Assembly: GCF_947539375.1 (NCBI RefSeq)
Contig: NZ_OX443569.1
Coordinates: forward strand, 930,001-994,000
DNA from: Lactobacillus isalae
Lineage (GTDB): Bacteria > Bacillota > Bacilli > Lactobacillales > Lactobacillaceae
Direction of reading: 5' to 3'
DNA: 64,000 nt
Shown: one piece after another, positions 26,407 to 35,379 of the stretch
How the letters are laid out: every line of letters starts with the position of its first letter
Position numbering within the stretch: the first letter of the stretch is position 1
Program-made: the position numbers and the translations under genes
Notes under the pieces: generated by a model
Databases searched by the model: none
What the model was told of the DNA's origin: nothing
The model's input: the letters and a program-made list of their open reading frames with translations, nothing else

Positions 26407-26436
26407 AAAAAAAAGATGTATCCTAAGATACATCTT
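26407..26436 (-). terminator. Intrinsic terminator of tuf
   Basis: A 10-bp perfect stem (26413-26422 with 26427-26436), tetraloop CTAA, then a T run on the minus strand, 20 bases after the tuf stop. Confidence 0.92.
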
Positions 26437-26455
26437 CTTTTAAGAAAGTTTGGAA

Positions 26456-27646
26456 TTAGTCAAGGATTTCAGTAACTTGACCAGCACCAACAGTCTTACC
26501 ACCTTCACGGATAGTAAACTTAGTACCCTTTTCAATGGCAACTGGCTTGATCAATTCAACAGTGAATTCAACGTTATCACCAGGCATAACCATTTCAGTA
26601 CCTTCTGGCAATTCAATCTTACCAGTTACGTCAGTAGTGTGGAAGTAGAATTGTGGACGGTAATCTGAGAAGAATGGAGTGTGACGACCACCTTCATCTT
26701 TGTTCAAGATATAAACTTGACCCTTGAAGTTCTTGTGGGTTTGAATTGAACCAGGTGCAGCTAAAACTTGACCACGTTCAACTTGATCACGGTCGATACC
26801 ACGAAGCAATACACCAACGTTATCGCCGGCTTCACCAAGATCAAGAGTCTTGTGGAACATTTCCAAACCAGTAACAGTTGACTTTTCAACCTTGTCAGTT
26901 AAACCAACGATTTCAACTTCATCGCCGACCTTAACAGTACCACGGTCGATACGACCAGAAGCAACAGTACCACGACCAGTGATAGTAAATACGTCTTCAA
27001 CTGGCATTAAGAATGGCTTGTCAGTATCACGTTCTGGAGTTGGGATGTATTCGTCAACAGTTTCCATTAATTTTCTGATAACGTCTTGTTGTTCTGGGTC
27101 ACCTTGAAGTGCCTTCAAAGCTGAACCACGGATAACAGGAACATCGTCACCAGGGTAATCGTATTCAGTTAACAAGTCACGTACTTCCATTTCAACTAAG
27201 TCGATCAATTCTGGATCGTCAACTAAGTCAACCTTGTTTAAGAATACAACGATGTATTGAACACCAACTTGACGAGCAAGTAAGATGTGTTCACGAGTTT
27301 GTGGCATAGGACCATCAGTTGCAGCAACAACCAAGATAGCACCATCCATTTGTGCAGCACCAGTAATCATGTTCTTGATGTAGTCAGCGTGACCTGGAGC
27401 ATCCATGTGAGCGTAGTGACGATTCTTAGTTTCGTATTCTACGTGAGCGGTATTAATAGTAATACCACGTTCCTTTTCTTCTGGAGCAGCATCGATTTGT
27501 GAGTAATCTTCAGCTTGTGCCAAACCGTCTTCTGCCAAAACAGTAGTGATAGCTGCAGTTAAAGTGGTCTTACCATGGTCAACGTGGCCGATAGTACCAA
27601 TGTTAACGTGCGGCTTAGTTCTTTCGTAATGTTCTTTTTCTGCCAT
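26456..27646 (-). CDS. tuf: Elongation factor Tu
   Basis: 396 aa from the ATG at 27646 ([17 protein letters not shown]), preceded by GGAGGG; an upstream in-frame extension to 27673 is not used because it lacks a ribosome binding site and is not in the family. It has G1 [11 protein letters not shown]3 DAPGHADY, G4 NKVD and the domain 2/3 motifs. It delivers aminoacyl-tRNA to the ribosome. It stands alone rather than in an rpsL-fus-tuf operon, as in other lactobacilli. Confidence 0.98.
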   Translation of the reverse strand: MAEKEHYERTKPHVNIGTIGHVDHGKTTLTAAITTVLAEDGLAQAEDYSQIDAAPEEKERGITINTAHVEYETKNRHYAHMDAPGHADYIKNMITGAAQMDGAILVVAATDGPMPQTREHILLARQVGVQYIVVFLNKVDLVDDPELIDLVEMEVRDLLTEYDYPGDDVPVIRGSALKALQGDPEQQDVIRKLMETVDEYIPTPERDTDKPFLMPVEDVFTITGRGTVASGRIDRGTVKVGDEVEIVGLTDKVEKSTVTGLEMFHKTLDLGEAGDNVGVLLRGIDRDQVERGQVLAAPGSIQTHKNFKGQVYILNKDEGGRHTPFFSDYRPQFYFHTTDVTGKIELPEGTEMVMPGDNVEFTVELIKPVAIEKGTKFTIREGGKTVGAGQVTEILD

Positions 27647-27773
27647 TAATATGACCCTCCTGTAAATTTGCAAGAAGTCCGTTGAGTAAGTAACGGATAA
27701 TTCTCTGTTGATTATTATACTACTTTCAAAGGTAAAAGCCTAGCTCGTACCCCTTTGAAAATATCCTTTATTG

Positions 27774-27801
27774 ATTATACTAGATCCACAGAAAATGTAA
27801 A
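27774..27801 (-). promoter_or_regulatory. tuf promoter
   Basis: TTTACA (27796-27801) and a perfect TATAAT (27774-27779) with a 16-base spacer on the minus strand. A leader of about 120 bases follows; it contains a second TATAAT near 27715 and a small hairpin (27678-27697). Confidence 0.7.
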
Positions 27802-27823
27802 CCTTTTTTGCTCAATATCGGAA

Positions 27824-28681
27824 CTAAAAATCAGAATTTGTTGCTTTTTCATATGCCAAATATTCATATATTTTATTTAAAAGTTTCTGATTTGCTCCGC
27901 CTTCCTTTTTTTCAAGGTATTTTCTAAAGTCATGAGCAAATTGGTCAGGATCTTTAATATAATCCCTCAAGCGTGGATAAAGCATCCCCAAGCAAACATT
28001 CATCTCACCAATCATCAAAGGTAGCTTACTTGGATCTTGTCTGAAATAATCAGCTAAACTTACGCAAACTTCTCGATAAATTGGACTCTTTTCAAGTAGA
28101 TCTGTTTCTTTAGGAATAAATTCTTTTAACTCTCCTAAAATATAAACTTGAATTTTTTCACTATATCCAAGTTTTACTAAGTCTTCACATAAAGATAATC
28201 TTAATGCGAAGTTAGGAGATGGATCTATTAAAATACTTTTTGCCAAATTAGTAAAGTTTTCTGCATTTAAACAATATAAAAGTAAATAATCCCTTTCCTG
28301 GATATATTTAAGCTTTCTAAAGTTGCGCATTATTTCTAGCTGTTTAATTTGGCTAACCGGTTCAACTTTAACTGGTAATTTTTTATCCAGTAAGTATTCA
28401 AGTTGGTCTGCTTCAATTGCGTAATGCTGAAAAGCCAAAATCTTAAGATAAGTATCATATACCTTCTTATTAGAAAAAAGGTCAGGCTCTTCCTTAATCA
28501 AAGAATATGCCTGATCTCCCTTCTCTTGGCTTAAATATATCTCACATAACTCACAAACAATATCTGAATCATGACCTAACCGTAAAGCTTCAAGCAAATA
28601 CTGCTTAGCTTGTGGTAAGTCATTATTTTCTTTTGCCTCTTTGGCTAAAAGAAGAAAATTGTCTTGGCTTGCATGTGTCAT
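27824..28681 (-). CDS. Tetratricopeptide-repeat protein of unknown function
   Basis: The 285-aa protein is helical with TPR-like units at the N-terminus (AKEAKENNDLPQAKQYLLEA followed by LGHDSDIVCELCEIYLSQEK) and more degenerate units later. No signal peptide or catalytic motif. Its ATG overlaps the stop of the RNase J2 gene by one base, so the two are coupled. A role in protein contacts around RNase J2 is possible but only inferred from position. Confidence 0.75.
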   Translation of the reverse strand: MTHASQDNFLLLAKEAKENNDLPQAKQYLLEALRLGHDSDIVCELCEIYLSQEKGDQAYSLIKEEPDLFSNKKVYDTYLKILAFQHYAIEADQLEYLLDKKLPVKVEPVSQIKQLEIMRNFRKLKYIQERDYLLLYCLNAENFTNLAKSILIDPSPNFALRLSLCEDLVKLGYSEKIQVYILGELKEFIPKETDLLEKSPIYREVCVSLADYFRQDPSKLPLMIGEMNVCLGMLYPRLRDYIKDPDQFAHDFRKYLEKKEGGANQKLLNKIYEYLAYEKATNSDF

Positions 28682-30456
28682 TAAGCTTTTGCCTTCTTTT
28701 GTTCTAAATCTTTTTTATGATGATTTCTTCTAGTTGGGCGCTTTTCTGAATTATTTTCTTGATTATTGCGTCTTGCCATTGCACGGTGTCTGTTTTGGTT
28801 AACTTCCATTACAACTGGCAATACAACTGGACGACGTCCTGTTTGCTTGTAAAGATACTTTTCAACATCATTTCGAACATCTTGTTTTAATTCAGTCCAA
28901 TCAAATTTCTTATGTTCAAAATTATTGTTAACTGCTTCTTTAATTACATCAGCTGCGCCATTCATTAAAGCGTGGTTAGCTTTGATATAAACAAATCCTC
29001 TAGTTGAAACGCGTGGTTCTGAAATAATCTTCTTTTTCTTTCGATCAATAGTAACCGCAGCAATAAAGACACCATCATCAGATAAGACTTCACGGTCTCT
29101 TAAAACAATATTACCAACGTCACCGACACCAGAACCGTCAATCATGATATCTTCGCCAGGAACAGCATCTGTACGATAGAAACGTCCCTTTTCTAGAGCA
29201 TATGCATCGCCATTATGTGGCAAGAAAATATCTTTCTTGTTCATGCCGGCTTCAATTGCTAAGTCCTTATGAATTTCAAGTAAACGATATTCACCAATAA
29301 CTGGGAACAAGAATTTAGGCTTAAGAGTATCAATTAGCAATTGCAAATCACGCCCAGTTGCGTGTCCACTAGTATGCTTGTCTCTTCCCAGTTCCTTAAC
29401 AGTACCACCTGCACGATAAATCATATCGCTAGTTTGAGCCACCATTGTTTCAACTGAATGTGAAGGAGTAGTAGCAATAAAGACTAAATCGCCCTTCTTT
29501 ATCTTAATCATGCGATGGCGGTTTGTAGCCATTTTTTGAAGCGACTTAAGAGGCTCGCCCATTCGACCAGTTTCTAAAATAACTAGTTCTTTATCAGGAA
29601 TCTTCTTTAAATCTTTGCTGTGAACTAGGAGGCCTTTAGGAACATTTAAGTAACCTAATTTCATTGCAGTATAAACAATTTTGCCAGCATCCCTACCAGT
29701 TAAGAAAACATGTCTTCCAGTTGCAGCTGCTGCTTGGAAAATTTCTTGAACGCGGACAATGTTTGATGCCTTAGCTGCAGCAATAATGCGACCATCATAA
29801 TTTTCAAAAATATTATAGATGTATTTTTCAATGCTAGTTTGACGGTCATTTGGAAAGTTTGCTTCAGCATTAGTTGAATCACTAAGAAGTGCTAAAACTC
29901 CCTTTTGAGCAATTTCAGATAAACGAACAAAATCAGTTCGGTAGCCTTCTTTTGCTGACGGATCAAACTTAAAGTCACCAGTGTAAACAATTTCTCCTTC
30001 TTTAGTAGAAATATCAATTCCTAAAGAGTCCGGAATTGAGTGCGTAGTCTTAAAGAAAGATACATTTGCATTCTTAAATTCAATTTCAGTATCAGCATCA
30101 ATAACGTGGAAGAGATCATTTTTACGACGTCTATTTTCACGCTGAACCGCAATCTTAGCTAATTCAATAGTTAACTTTGAACCAAAGACTGGAATATCAT
30201 AGTCTCTTAAGATATATGGCAAGGCACCAATTGAATCAGCGTGACCGTGAGTTAAAAAGATACCTGCAATTTTATCGCCATAATCGCGGAAGAAATCCAA
30301 GTCAGGAATTACAACGTCGATTCCTAGCAATGATGAATCAGGATACTTCAAACCTGCATCCATAATAAAAATTTCGTCTTCTACTTGAACAGCGTACATG
30401 TTTTTACCATTTTCACGTGCGCCACCCAAGATCATTATCTTAATCTTTTGTGACAT
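28681..30456 (-). CDS. rnjB: Ribonuclease J2
   Basis: The 591-aa protein has a metallo-beta-lactamase domain, a beta-CASP domain and a C-terminal basic tail. The metal motif reads THGHADSIGAL, with Ser replacing the last His of HxHxDH, as is typical for J2, which is a weak nuclease acting with J1. Other motifs kept: VYTGDFKFD, SDSTNAE and HTSGHA. A second, complete RNase J gene (J1) is at 42131-43810. The tail has a run of Arg/Lys/Asn residues for RNA contact. Confidence 0.92.
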   Translation of the reverse strand: MSQKIKIMILGGARENGKNMYAVQVEDEIFIMDAGLKYPDSSLLGIDVVIPDLDFFRDYGDKIAGIFLTHGHADSIGALPYILRDYDIPVFGSKLTIELAKIAVQRENRRRKNDLFHVIDADTEIEFKNANVSFFKTTHSIPDSLGIDISTKEGEIVYTGDFKFDPSAKEGYRTDFVRLSEIAQKGVLALLSDSTNAEANFPNDRQTSIEKYIYNIFENYDGRIIAAAKASNIVRVQEIFQAAAATGRHVFLTGRDAGKIVYTAMKLGYLNVPKGLLVHSKDLKKIPDKELVILETGRMGEPLKSLQKMATNRHRMIKIKKGDLVFIATTPSHSVETMVAQTSDMIYRAGGTVKELGRDKHTSGHATGRDLQLLIDTLKPKFLFPVIGEYRLLEIHKDLAIEAGMNKKDIFLPHNGDAYALEKGRFYRTDAVPGEDIMIDGSGVGDVGNIVLRDREVLSDDGVFIAAVTIDRKKKKIISEPRVSTRGFVYIKANHALMNGAADVIKEAVNNNFEHKKFDWTELKQDVRNDVEKYLYKQTGRRPVVLPVVMEVNQNRHRAMARRNNQENNSEKRPTRRNHHKKDLEQKKAKA

Positions 30457-30564
30457 TTTTTTGCTTCTTTCTATTTTTTACTTAAATATTATTTATGGAT
30501 CTTAATGATCAAAACGAAGTTAATCTAATTAATTTTACCATATAATAATATGAATTTGAAAGAA

Positions 30565-30598
30565 ACAAAAAAGCTACTCTTTATAGCAAAGAGTAGCT
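30565..30598 (-). terminator. Intrinsic terminator of rpsO
   Basis: A 10-bp perfect stem (30572-30581 with 30589-30598) followed by T residues on the minus strand, 22 bases after the rpsO stop. Confidence 0.9.
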
Positions 30599-30619
30599 GA
30601 GGTTTATGAATTATTAAGA

Positions 30620-30889
30620 TTAACGACGTAAACCTAACTTGTTGATTAATTCACGGTAACGTTGAATATCCTTGTTCTTCAAGTAACGAAGTAAGTTACG
30701 ACGGTGACCAATCTTCTTAAGCAAACCAACGTATGAGTGGTGGTCTTGCTTGTTAGCCTTTAAGTGGTCGTTCAAGTTGTTGATATCACTAGTTAAAAGT
30801 GCAATTTGAACTTCTGGAGAACCAGTATCGCCATCGTGACGTGCGTATTCTTTGATTAATTCATCTTTCTTTTCTTTTGAAATAGCCAT
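30620..30889 (-). CDS. rpsO: 30S ribosomal protein S15
   Basis: The 89-aa protein is full length and typical: [51 protein letters not shown]. It binds 16S rRNA helix 22. The leader holds a strong hairpin that may be the autoregulatory site, and the promoter is back to back with that of rpsT. Confidence 0.98.
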   Translation of the reverse strand: MAISKEKKDELIKEYARHDGDTGSPEVQIALLTSDINNLNDHLKANKQDHHSYVGLLKKIGHRRNLLRYLKNKDIQRYRELINKLGLRR

Positions 30890-30918
30890 TAGAAAAATAC
30901 CTCTCTTTTAAATAATTG

Positions 30919-30964
30919 CCATTAACAACGTTAACCGTCGGCGGCGGGAAAACAGCGTTAATGG
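30919..30964 (-). promoter_or_regulatory. Structured leader of rpsO (possible S15 autoregulatory site)
   Basis: CCATTAAC and GTTAATGG (30919-30926 and 30957-30964) form an 8-bp outer stem around a GC-rich core (CCGCCGCCGACGG on the minus strand) in an otherwise AT-rich leader. It sits about 30 bases before the start codon. S15 controls its own mRNA through leader structures in other bacteria; here this is inferred from structure and position only. Confidence 0.5.
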
Positions 30965-30979
30965 TTCCAACAAATAATA

Positions 30980-31008
30980 ATATTACATGGAAGTTTTTAA
31001 AAAAGCAA
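30980..31008 (-). promoter_or_regulatory. rpsO promoter
   Basis: TTGCTT (31003-31008) and TAATAT (30980-30985) on the minus strand with a 17-base spacer, giving a leader of about 85 bases. Confidence 0.55.
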
Positions 31009-31020
31009 GCCTAAATTACC

Positions 31021-31049
31021 TTGCACCAAAAGCTTCTATTAAGTATAAT
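31021..31049 (+). promoter_or_regulatory. rpsT promoter
   Basis: TTGCAC (31021-31026), 17 bases, then perfect TATAAT (31044-31049). Transcription would start near 31056, some 28 bases before the rpsT ATG. Confidence 0.75.
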
Positions 31050-31083
31050 TAACGAGTAAATCTATTTTATCGAGGTGATTTTG

Positions 31084-31341
31084 ATGCCACAAATTAAATC
31101 AGCAATTAAACGTGTTAAGACTACTGCTACTGCTAACAAGCGCAACGCTGCTGAATTAAGTAAATTGAGAACTGCTGTAAGAAAATTCAACGAAGCTGTT
31201 GAAAATGACGCAAAAGATGTCCTCGATTTAGAAGTTAAAGCTGCACGTGCTTTAGATAAGGCTGCTTCTAAAGGTCTTATTTCTAAGAACAAGGCTAACC
31301 GTGATAAGTCACGCTTATCTAAGAAGGCTGCTAACAAGTAA
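31084..31341 (+). CDS. rpsT: 30S ribosomal protein S20
   Basis: 85 aa from the ATG at 31084 ([14 protein letters not shown]), preceded by GAGGTGA; a start three codons earlier is not supported. It is a Lys/Ala-rich helical protein with the family end [19 protein letters not shown]. It binds 16S rRNA. It is one of the few plus-strand genes here and diverges from rpsO. Confidence 0.97.
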   Translation: MPQIKSAIKRVKTTATANKRNAAELSKLRTAVRKFNEAVENDAKDVLDLEVKAARALDKAASKGLISKNKANRDKSRLSKKAANK

Positions 31342-31374
31342 TCACTTGCTTGACACTTTATATTAGGCAAAATA

Positions 31375-31406
31375 AAAGCTCGGAGAATTTTCTCCGGGCT
31401 TTTTTT
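31375..31406 (+). terminator. Intrinsic terminator of rpsT
   Basis: AGCTCGGAGA (31377-31386) pairs with TCTCCGGGCT (31391-31400, one wobble) and is followed by T. It lies between the converging rpsT and holA genes. Confidence 0.9.
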
Positions 31407-31411
31407 GTCGC

Positions 31412-32401
31412 CTAAATTTTTAATAAAAAAAGTTTCAAGAACTCATCCCCGCGATAAGTTCCATTTTTATATCCAAAATCAAGTTCAATTGCCTGTTTCA
31501 GAAGTGCAGTTAATTTATTCAAAGAAACTTTATTCTCCATTGCTAACTTTACTCGATATGGATTTACCTTTAGTTCCTTAGTAATTTGATCTTTACTCCA
31601 GCGTCTATTTTGAAGAACTTTAACACATGTCAAAAATTCAATTTGCGATTCAAAAATAGCCAGTAACTGAATCGCACTCGCTCCTTCCCTTAAATGATCA
31701 TCTAAACGCTGCATAGCTTCTTGATAATTTTTATTAAAGGCTGCTGTTAATATTTCAAAGATATTTTCCGAAAGAGAGCGATCAATATTTTCGTTAATTA
31801 AAGTCTCAGTAATCCTCTTGTCTTCACCAACAATATTTTTTAACTTTAAATAGTTGCTCAAAGAAACATCAAGGACCTGATCACTTCTCTGCATCAGAAT
31901 CTGAAGTGCCATGTTAGTGATCTGATAGCCTTCTTCTTTACTAATTGCCTTAATTACTCCACTTATTTCATAAGGTTTAAGCGTAGTTTCAACGACATTA
32001 ACATGTTCAAGCAAGAACTTACTAATCTTTTTTCGGCGATCTATCTTTTCATAATTAGCTACAAAAACAACTACATCTTCTAAATCAGCTAGATGTTCGA
32101 TAATTTTAGTCAATTTTTCAATCTGTTTCTTATATTTTTGTGGGACTTTAGCCATCAAAAAGAAAGGATTCTTAACAACAACAGTTTTTTGAGCACTAAA
32201 CAATGAAGATTCTGTCAGCGTAGCCATCAATTCATCCAGTCCATCTTCAAGGCAATCAACAATTACTTGATCAAGCTCAGAAAACTTCTTTTGATTGAGA
32301 TAGTTACGCACCAAATAATCATTAAAGAAAGAATCTGGCCCTTGAATCAAAAGATTGGCATTTTTCGGATTAGTCTGTTTAAAAAGAGATATTAATGTCA
32401 T
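31412..32401 (-). CDS. holA: DNA polymerase III delta subunit
   Basis: The 329-aa protein has the HolA layout: N-terminal ATPase-like fold (LLIQGPDSFFNDYLVRNYL, VVVKNPFFL, VVFVANYEKIDRRKK) without a working Walker A, a middle domain and a helical C-terminal collar domain. It opens the sliding clamp as part of the clamp loader. It overlaps comEC by 4 bases; comEC next to holA is a common Firmicute arrangement. Confidence 0.93.
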   Translation of the reverse strand: MTLISLFKQTNPKNANLLIQGPDSFFNDYLVRNYLNQKKFSELDQVIVDCLEDGLDELMATLTESSLFSAQKTVVVKNPFFLMAKVPQKYKKQIEKLTKIIEHLADLEDVVVFVANYEKIDRRKKISKFLLEHVNVVETTLKPYEISGVIKAISKEEGYQITNMALQILMQRSDQVLDVSLSNYLKLKNIVGEDKRITETLINENIDRSLSENIFEILTAAFNKNYQEAMQRLDDHLREGASAIQLLAIFESQIEFLTCVKVLQNRRWSKDQITKELKVNPYRVKLAMENKVSLNKLTALLKQAIELDFGYKNGTYRGDEFLKLFLLKI

Positions 32402-34683
32402 TTTGCATTTCCTTTATAAAAAGTCGTAATTGTCTCACCTTTAAATGGTGAGTAATTCCAAGTAATTGTACCACTATCTTGCGTGTTTAAGTATGGAATA
32501 CTCAAGTCTTCCAACGTTTTCAAAGTCTCTTGATGGGGATGTCCAAAGCGGTTATTTCTACCTGAAGAAATAAAAACAAGTTGCGGATTTAATTGTTTTA
32601 AAAAATCAGGATCGCTAGAAGTCTTACTGCCGTGATGGCCTAACTTGAAATAGTCTACCTGTAAATTATAGCGATTCAAAATTTCTTTTTCTCCTTCTCG
32701 TCCTAAGTCTCCAGTAAAAAGCCAACGTTTATTTGCTAGCTTAAAAGTTAAAGACAGAGAATCTTCATTTTTACCCAAGCCTGGTTTAAAAGGATAAACC
32801 ACGTCAAAATCTAAATCTTTAGTTTTAACTTTATCTCCCGCAAGTAAGGGAACCAATTGAATATCACTTAAATGTCCATTTATTTTCTTTCTAAAAGATT
32901 GGTTATCTGTTAATCCTCTAGCAAAATATAATTTTTCTACTGGAATCTGATCTAGTAATGCTTTTAAGTCGCCAATATGATCAGCATCTTGATGACTTAA
33001 AAAGACGCCGTCTAAGTGATCAATTCCTTGTGCATACAGTAAAGGAATCGTAATCCGATTTAACTGCGGTTCACTTTTCTTTTTGCCGAAATTCAACTTA
33101 CCACCGGTATCAATTAAATACGACTTACGATTTAAGGGTGTTGTAATCAAAATACTATCACCTTGACCGACATCAATAAAAAACACCTGTCCCTTTAGCG
33201 GAAAATGAATTAAGCAAAAAAAGCTAGCATAAGTTCCTAACAAAATCGGTCTCAGCTTTAATTTTTTGACATTATTTTTAGACATAATAATCAAAAATAG
33301 TGTCATGCCTAATAAAAATAATGTTTGTAGCCAATTTATCTGTCCAAAAGTAACTAATCCTAATTGCTTATCAGCTACAAAATTAGTCGCATTGGCAATC
33401 ACTTTAAAAATCGGTTCACTTAGCTCTACAATTGCTGGCAAACACCAAAATGAAAAAATCACGATAAAAGTTAATGGCAAGAGCACAAAATTAAAGATTG
33501 GAACAATTAAAAAATTATAGATAATCGTTAACACGTTAATTCGGTAAAAATTATGCAATAAAATTGGTGTAATTAACAAATTAAGAACTATATTTTGTCT
33601 AATTTTCTTAAAATTTTTACTTATTTCTAGTCCAAAAACTAACAAGTAACTTAAGATAGCTCCGCTGTTTAAAAACAACAAAGGATTAAACATTAAATGT
33701 GTTAAAGCCACTATTCCTAGCTTGTCGCCACTACTAACCATGATTTTCTTTCTTTTAAAGAAAACACCCCAAAAGTAGCTTAAACTCGCACGTACAAACC
33801 CAGCTTGAAAATTAGACAATAAGATTTCGATTACTAAAAAAGCAATACAAAATATCGTAACATCTTCTTCTGTTCTCTTCATCACTGTCCCTAGCCAGGT
33901 AATACCTAAGATATATAAACTTACGTGTAAGCCAGAAATGCTCAAAAGATGAATAATTCCAAGATCACGATAACTATTAAGCAATACCTTATTTTCTGCA
34001 CTCGGATTTTGCGCTAAAACCATTTCACTAGCAAAAAATCTTGTAAATTTCGGCATCTTTTCAAAATAATCCATTAACAGCTTGCGTAAAATATGAGTCC
34101 AATCAAAAATAGAAATTTCTTTAGGATAAAGTTGATAGCTATCAAGTTTCACTCGCTCCCTTATTTTTTTACTCCGATAATATTTTTGATAATCGAATTC
34201 ACCAGGGTTAGTTGCAGGCATGATATTTTCAGTTTTGGCCTTGTAATTTACTAAATATGCAGCATGGTATTTGTTTAAATATTTTTGAAACGACTTATTT
34301 GCATTACCATTAATTAATATTTTGTTCTTTCCAGCTTTTCCTTCACCGTAGAAGAAATTATCACTCACTTTAATTTGATCGCTATAAATTAAAATTGGTT
34401 CTCCAGCCTTAAATTTGCTCGTTTTTTGACTAACAAAACTCAGTGCCATCATTATTCCTAAAAATAATATGATCAACTGCTTATATTGCGAGAACTTATA
34501 AAGTATCAATAAAAAAAATATACTTAAAAGAATTATTCCGATAGCAAGCTGAGAAAATTTAGTGGCTTGCAAGATAAGAAAGGTTATCGCAATACATCCC
34601 AAACTAAGCAACAAATAAAACCCTGCTGCATAAAAACTAAAGTGCCAGCTGATCTTTGAGCTTTTCAAAAGTCTTTTCACCAA
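32398..34683 (-). CDS. comEC: ComEC/Rec2 competence DNA channel protein
   Basis: The 761-aa membrane protein has early membrane segments, a soluble loop, the Competence domain (GIIHLLSISGLHVSLYILGI near 243) and a C-terminal metallo-beta-lactamase-like domain (FFIDVGQGDSILI, LSHQDADHIGDL, FTGDLGREGEK, LGHHGSKTSSD). It forms the channel that brings single-stranded DNA into the cell. It overlaps comEA by 47 bases as called from its first ATG; a slightly later start is possible. No disruption is seen. Confidence 0.95.
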   Translation of the reverse strand: MVKRLLKSSKISWHFSFYAAGFYLLLSLGCIAITFLILQATKFSQLAIGIILLSIFFLLILYKFSQYKQLIILFLGIMMALSFVSQKTSKFKAGEPILIYSDQIKVSDNFFYGEGKAGKNKILINGNANKSFQKYLNKYHAAYLVNYKAKTENIMPATNPGEFDYQKYYRSKKIRERVKLDSYQLYPKEISIFDWTHILRKLLMDYFEKMPKFTRFFASEMVLAQNPSAENKVLLNSYRDLGIIHLLSISGLHVSLYILGITWLGTVMKRTEEDVTIFCIAFLVIEILLSNFQAGFVRASLSYFWGVFFKRKKIMVSSGDKLGIVALTHLMFNPLLFLNSGAILSYLLVFGLEISKNFKKIRQNIVLNLLITPILLHNFYRINVLTIIYNFLIVPIFNFVLLPLTFIVIFSFWCLPAIVELSEPIFKVIANATNFVADKQLGLVTFGQINWLQTLFLLGMTLFLIIMSKNNVKKLKLRPILLGTYASFFCLIHFPLKGQVFFIDVGQGDSILITTPLNRKSYLIDTGGKLNFGKKKSEPQLNRITIPLLYAQGIDHLDGVFLSHQDADHIGDLKALLDQIPVEKLYFARGLTDNQSFRKKINGHLSDIQLVPLLAGDKVKTKDLDFDVVYPFKPGLGKNEDSLSLTFKLANKRWLFTGDLGREGEKEILNRYNLQVDYFKLGHHGSKTSSDPDFLKQLNPQLVFISSGRNNRFGHPHQETLKTLEDLSIPYLNTQDSGTITWNYSPFKGETITTFYKGNAK

Positions 34684-35320
34684 TTCCTGTTACTTTAGTT
34701 AGGTCTTCAATTTGCTTAAAACCACCATTTTGATCACGATACTCAATGATTTGTTCTGCCTTCTTTTGTCCAATTCCATTTAATTTTTGTAGATCTTGAA
34801 CTGTTGCCGAATTTAAATGAACTTGCTCTGAACTAGAATTAGTGGAATCAGATGAAGTCGAACTATTGCTAGAACTAGTTGCTGCTGGAATATTTTCTAC
34901 TTTTTCACCAACATGCGGGACATAAATCTGATCTTGATCTTTCAAAAGAGCTGCACGATTAATAGCACGTGTTTCTGCCTTATCAGTTAAACCACCGCAC
35001 ATTTTTAGCAAGTCATTTAATCGTGCTCCATTTTTCAGTGTGTAGACACCGCTATGTTTAACGGCTCCTGCAATATCAACTGTTACCGTGTTTTGTTTAG
35101 ACGATCCATTGAAACTTGATGTAGAAGACGGGCTTTTAGTTTCGCTCTTAGAAAATTCTGTAGACTGCGTTTTGTTCCTTTCGCTTAAAACTTGGTTATT
35201 ATTGACCGCTGGCTGATTATTCTTCTGAATGAAATATCCTCCGCCTAAAACCAAAACAATAACTCCAATTACAATGAACTTCTTTTTGATTATGAATTCT
35301 TTTATTTTTTCAAAATCCAT
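34637..35320 (-). CDS. comEA: ComEA competence DNA receptor
   Basis: The 227-aa protein has an N-terminal membrane anchor (about 14-29, FIVIGVIVLVLGGGYFI), a Ser/Asn-rich linker, an SLBB domain near 75-138 (VDIAGAVKHSGVYTL) and a C-terminal helix-hairpin-helix DNA-binding pair (LQKLNGIGQKKAEQIIEYR and KVTGIGEKTFEKL). It binds incoming double-stranded DNA. comEB is absent between comEA and comEC, as usual for lactobacilli. Confidence 0.95.
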   Translation of the reverse strand: MDFEKIKEFIIKKKFIVIGVIVLVLGGGYFIQKNNQPAVNNNQVLSERNKTQSTEFSKSETKSPSSTSSFNGSSKQNTVTVDIAGAVKHSGVYTLKNGARLNDLLKMCGGLTDKAETRAINRAALLKDQDQIYVPHVGEKVENIPAATSSSNSSTSSDSTNSSSEQVHLNSATVQDLQKLNGIGQKKAEQIIEYRDQNGGFKQIEDLTKVTGIGEKTFEKLKDQLAL

Positions 35321-35345
35321 TTTTTATCACCTCATTATTTATTAC

Positions 35346-35375
35346 GAAAAAAAGCAGCAATTTTTTTGCTGCTTT
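35346..35375 (-). terminator. Intrinsic terminator of the sepM unit
   Basis: A 10-bp perfect stem (35351-35360 with 35366-35375) with T residues on the minus strand. It separates the ftsW-to-sepM genes from comEA. Confidence 0.85.
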
Positions 35376-35379
35376 CAAT

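Noticed and set aside
27678-27697. Hairpin TCCGTT/AACGGA in the tuf leader
   Set aside because: Only six base pairs with no T run; too weak to call a regulatory element.
31062-31370. Minus-strand 102-codon frame over rpsT
   Set aside because: It is the antisense shadow of the S20 gene, which has promoter, ribosome binding site and terminator.
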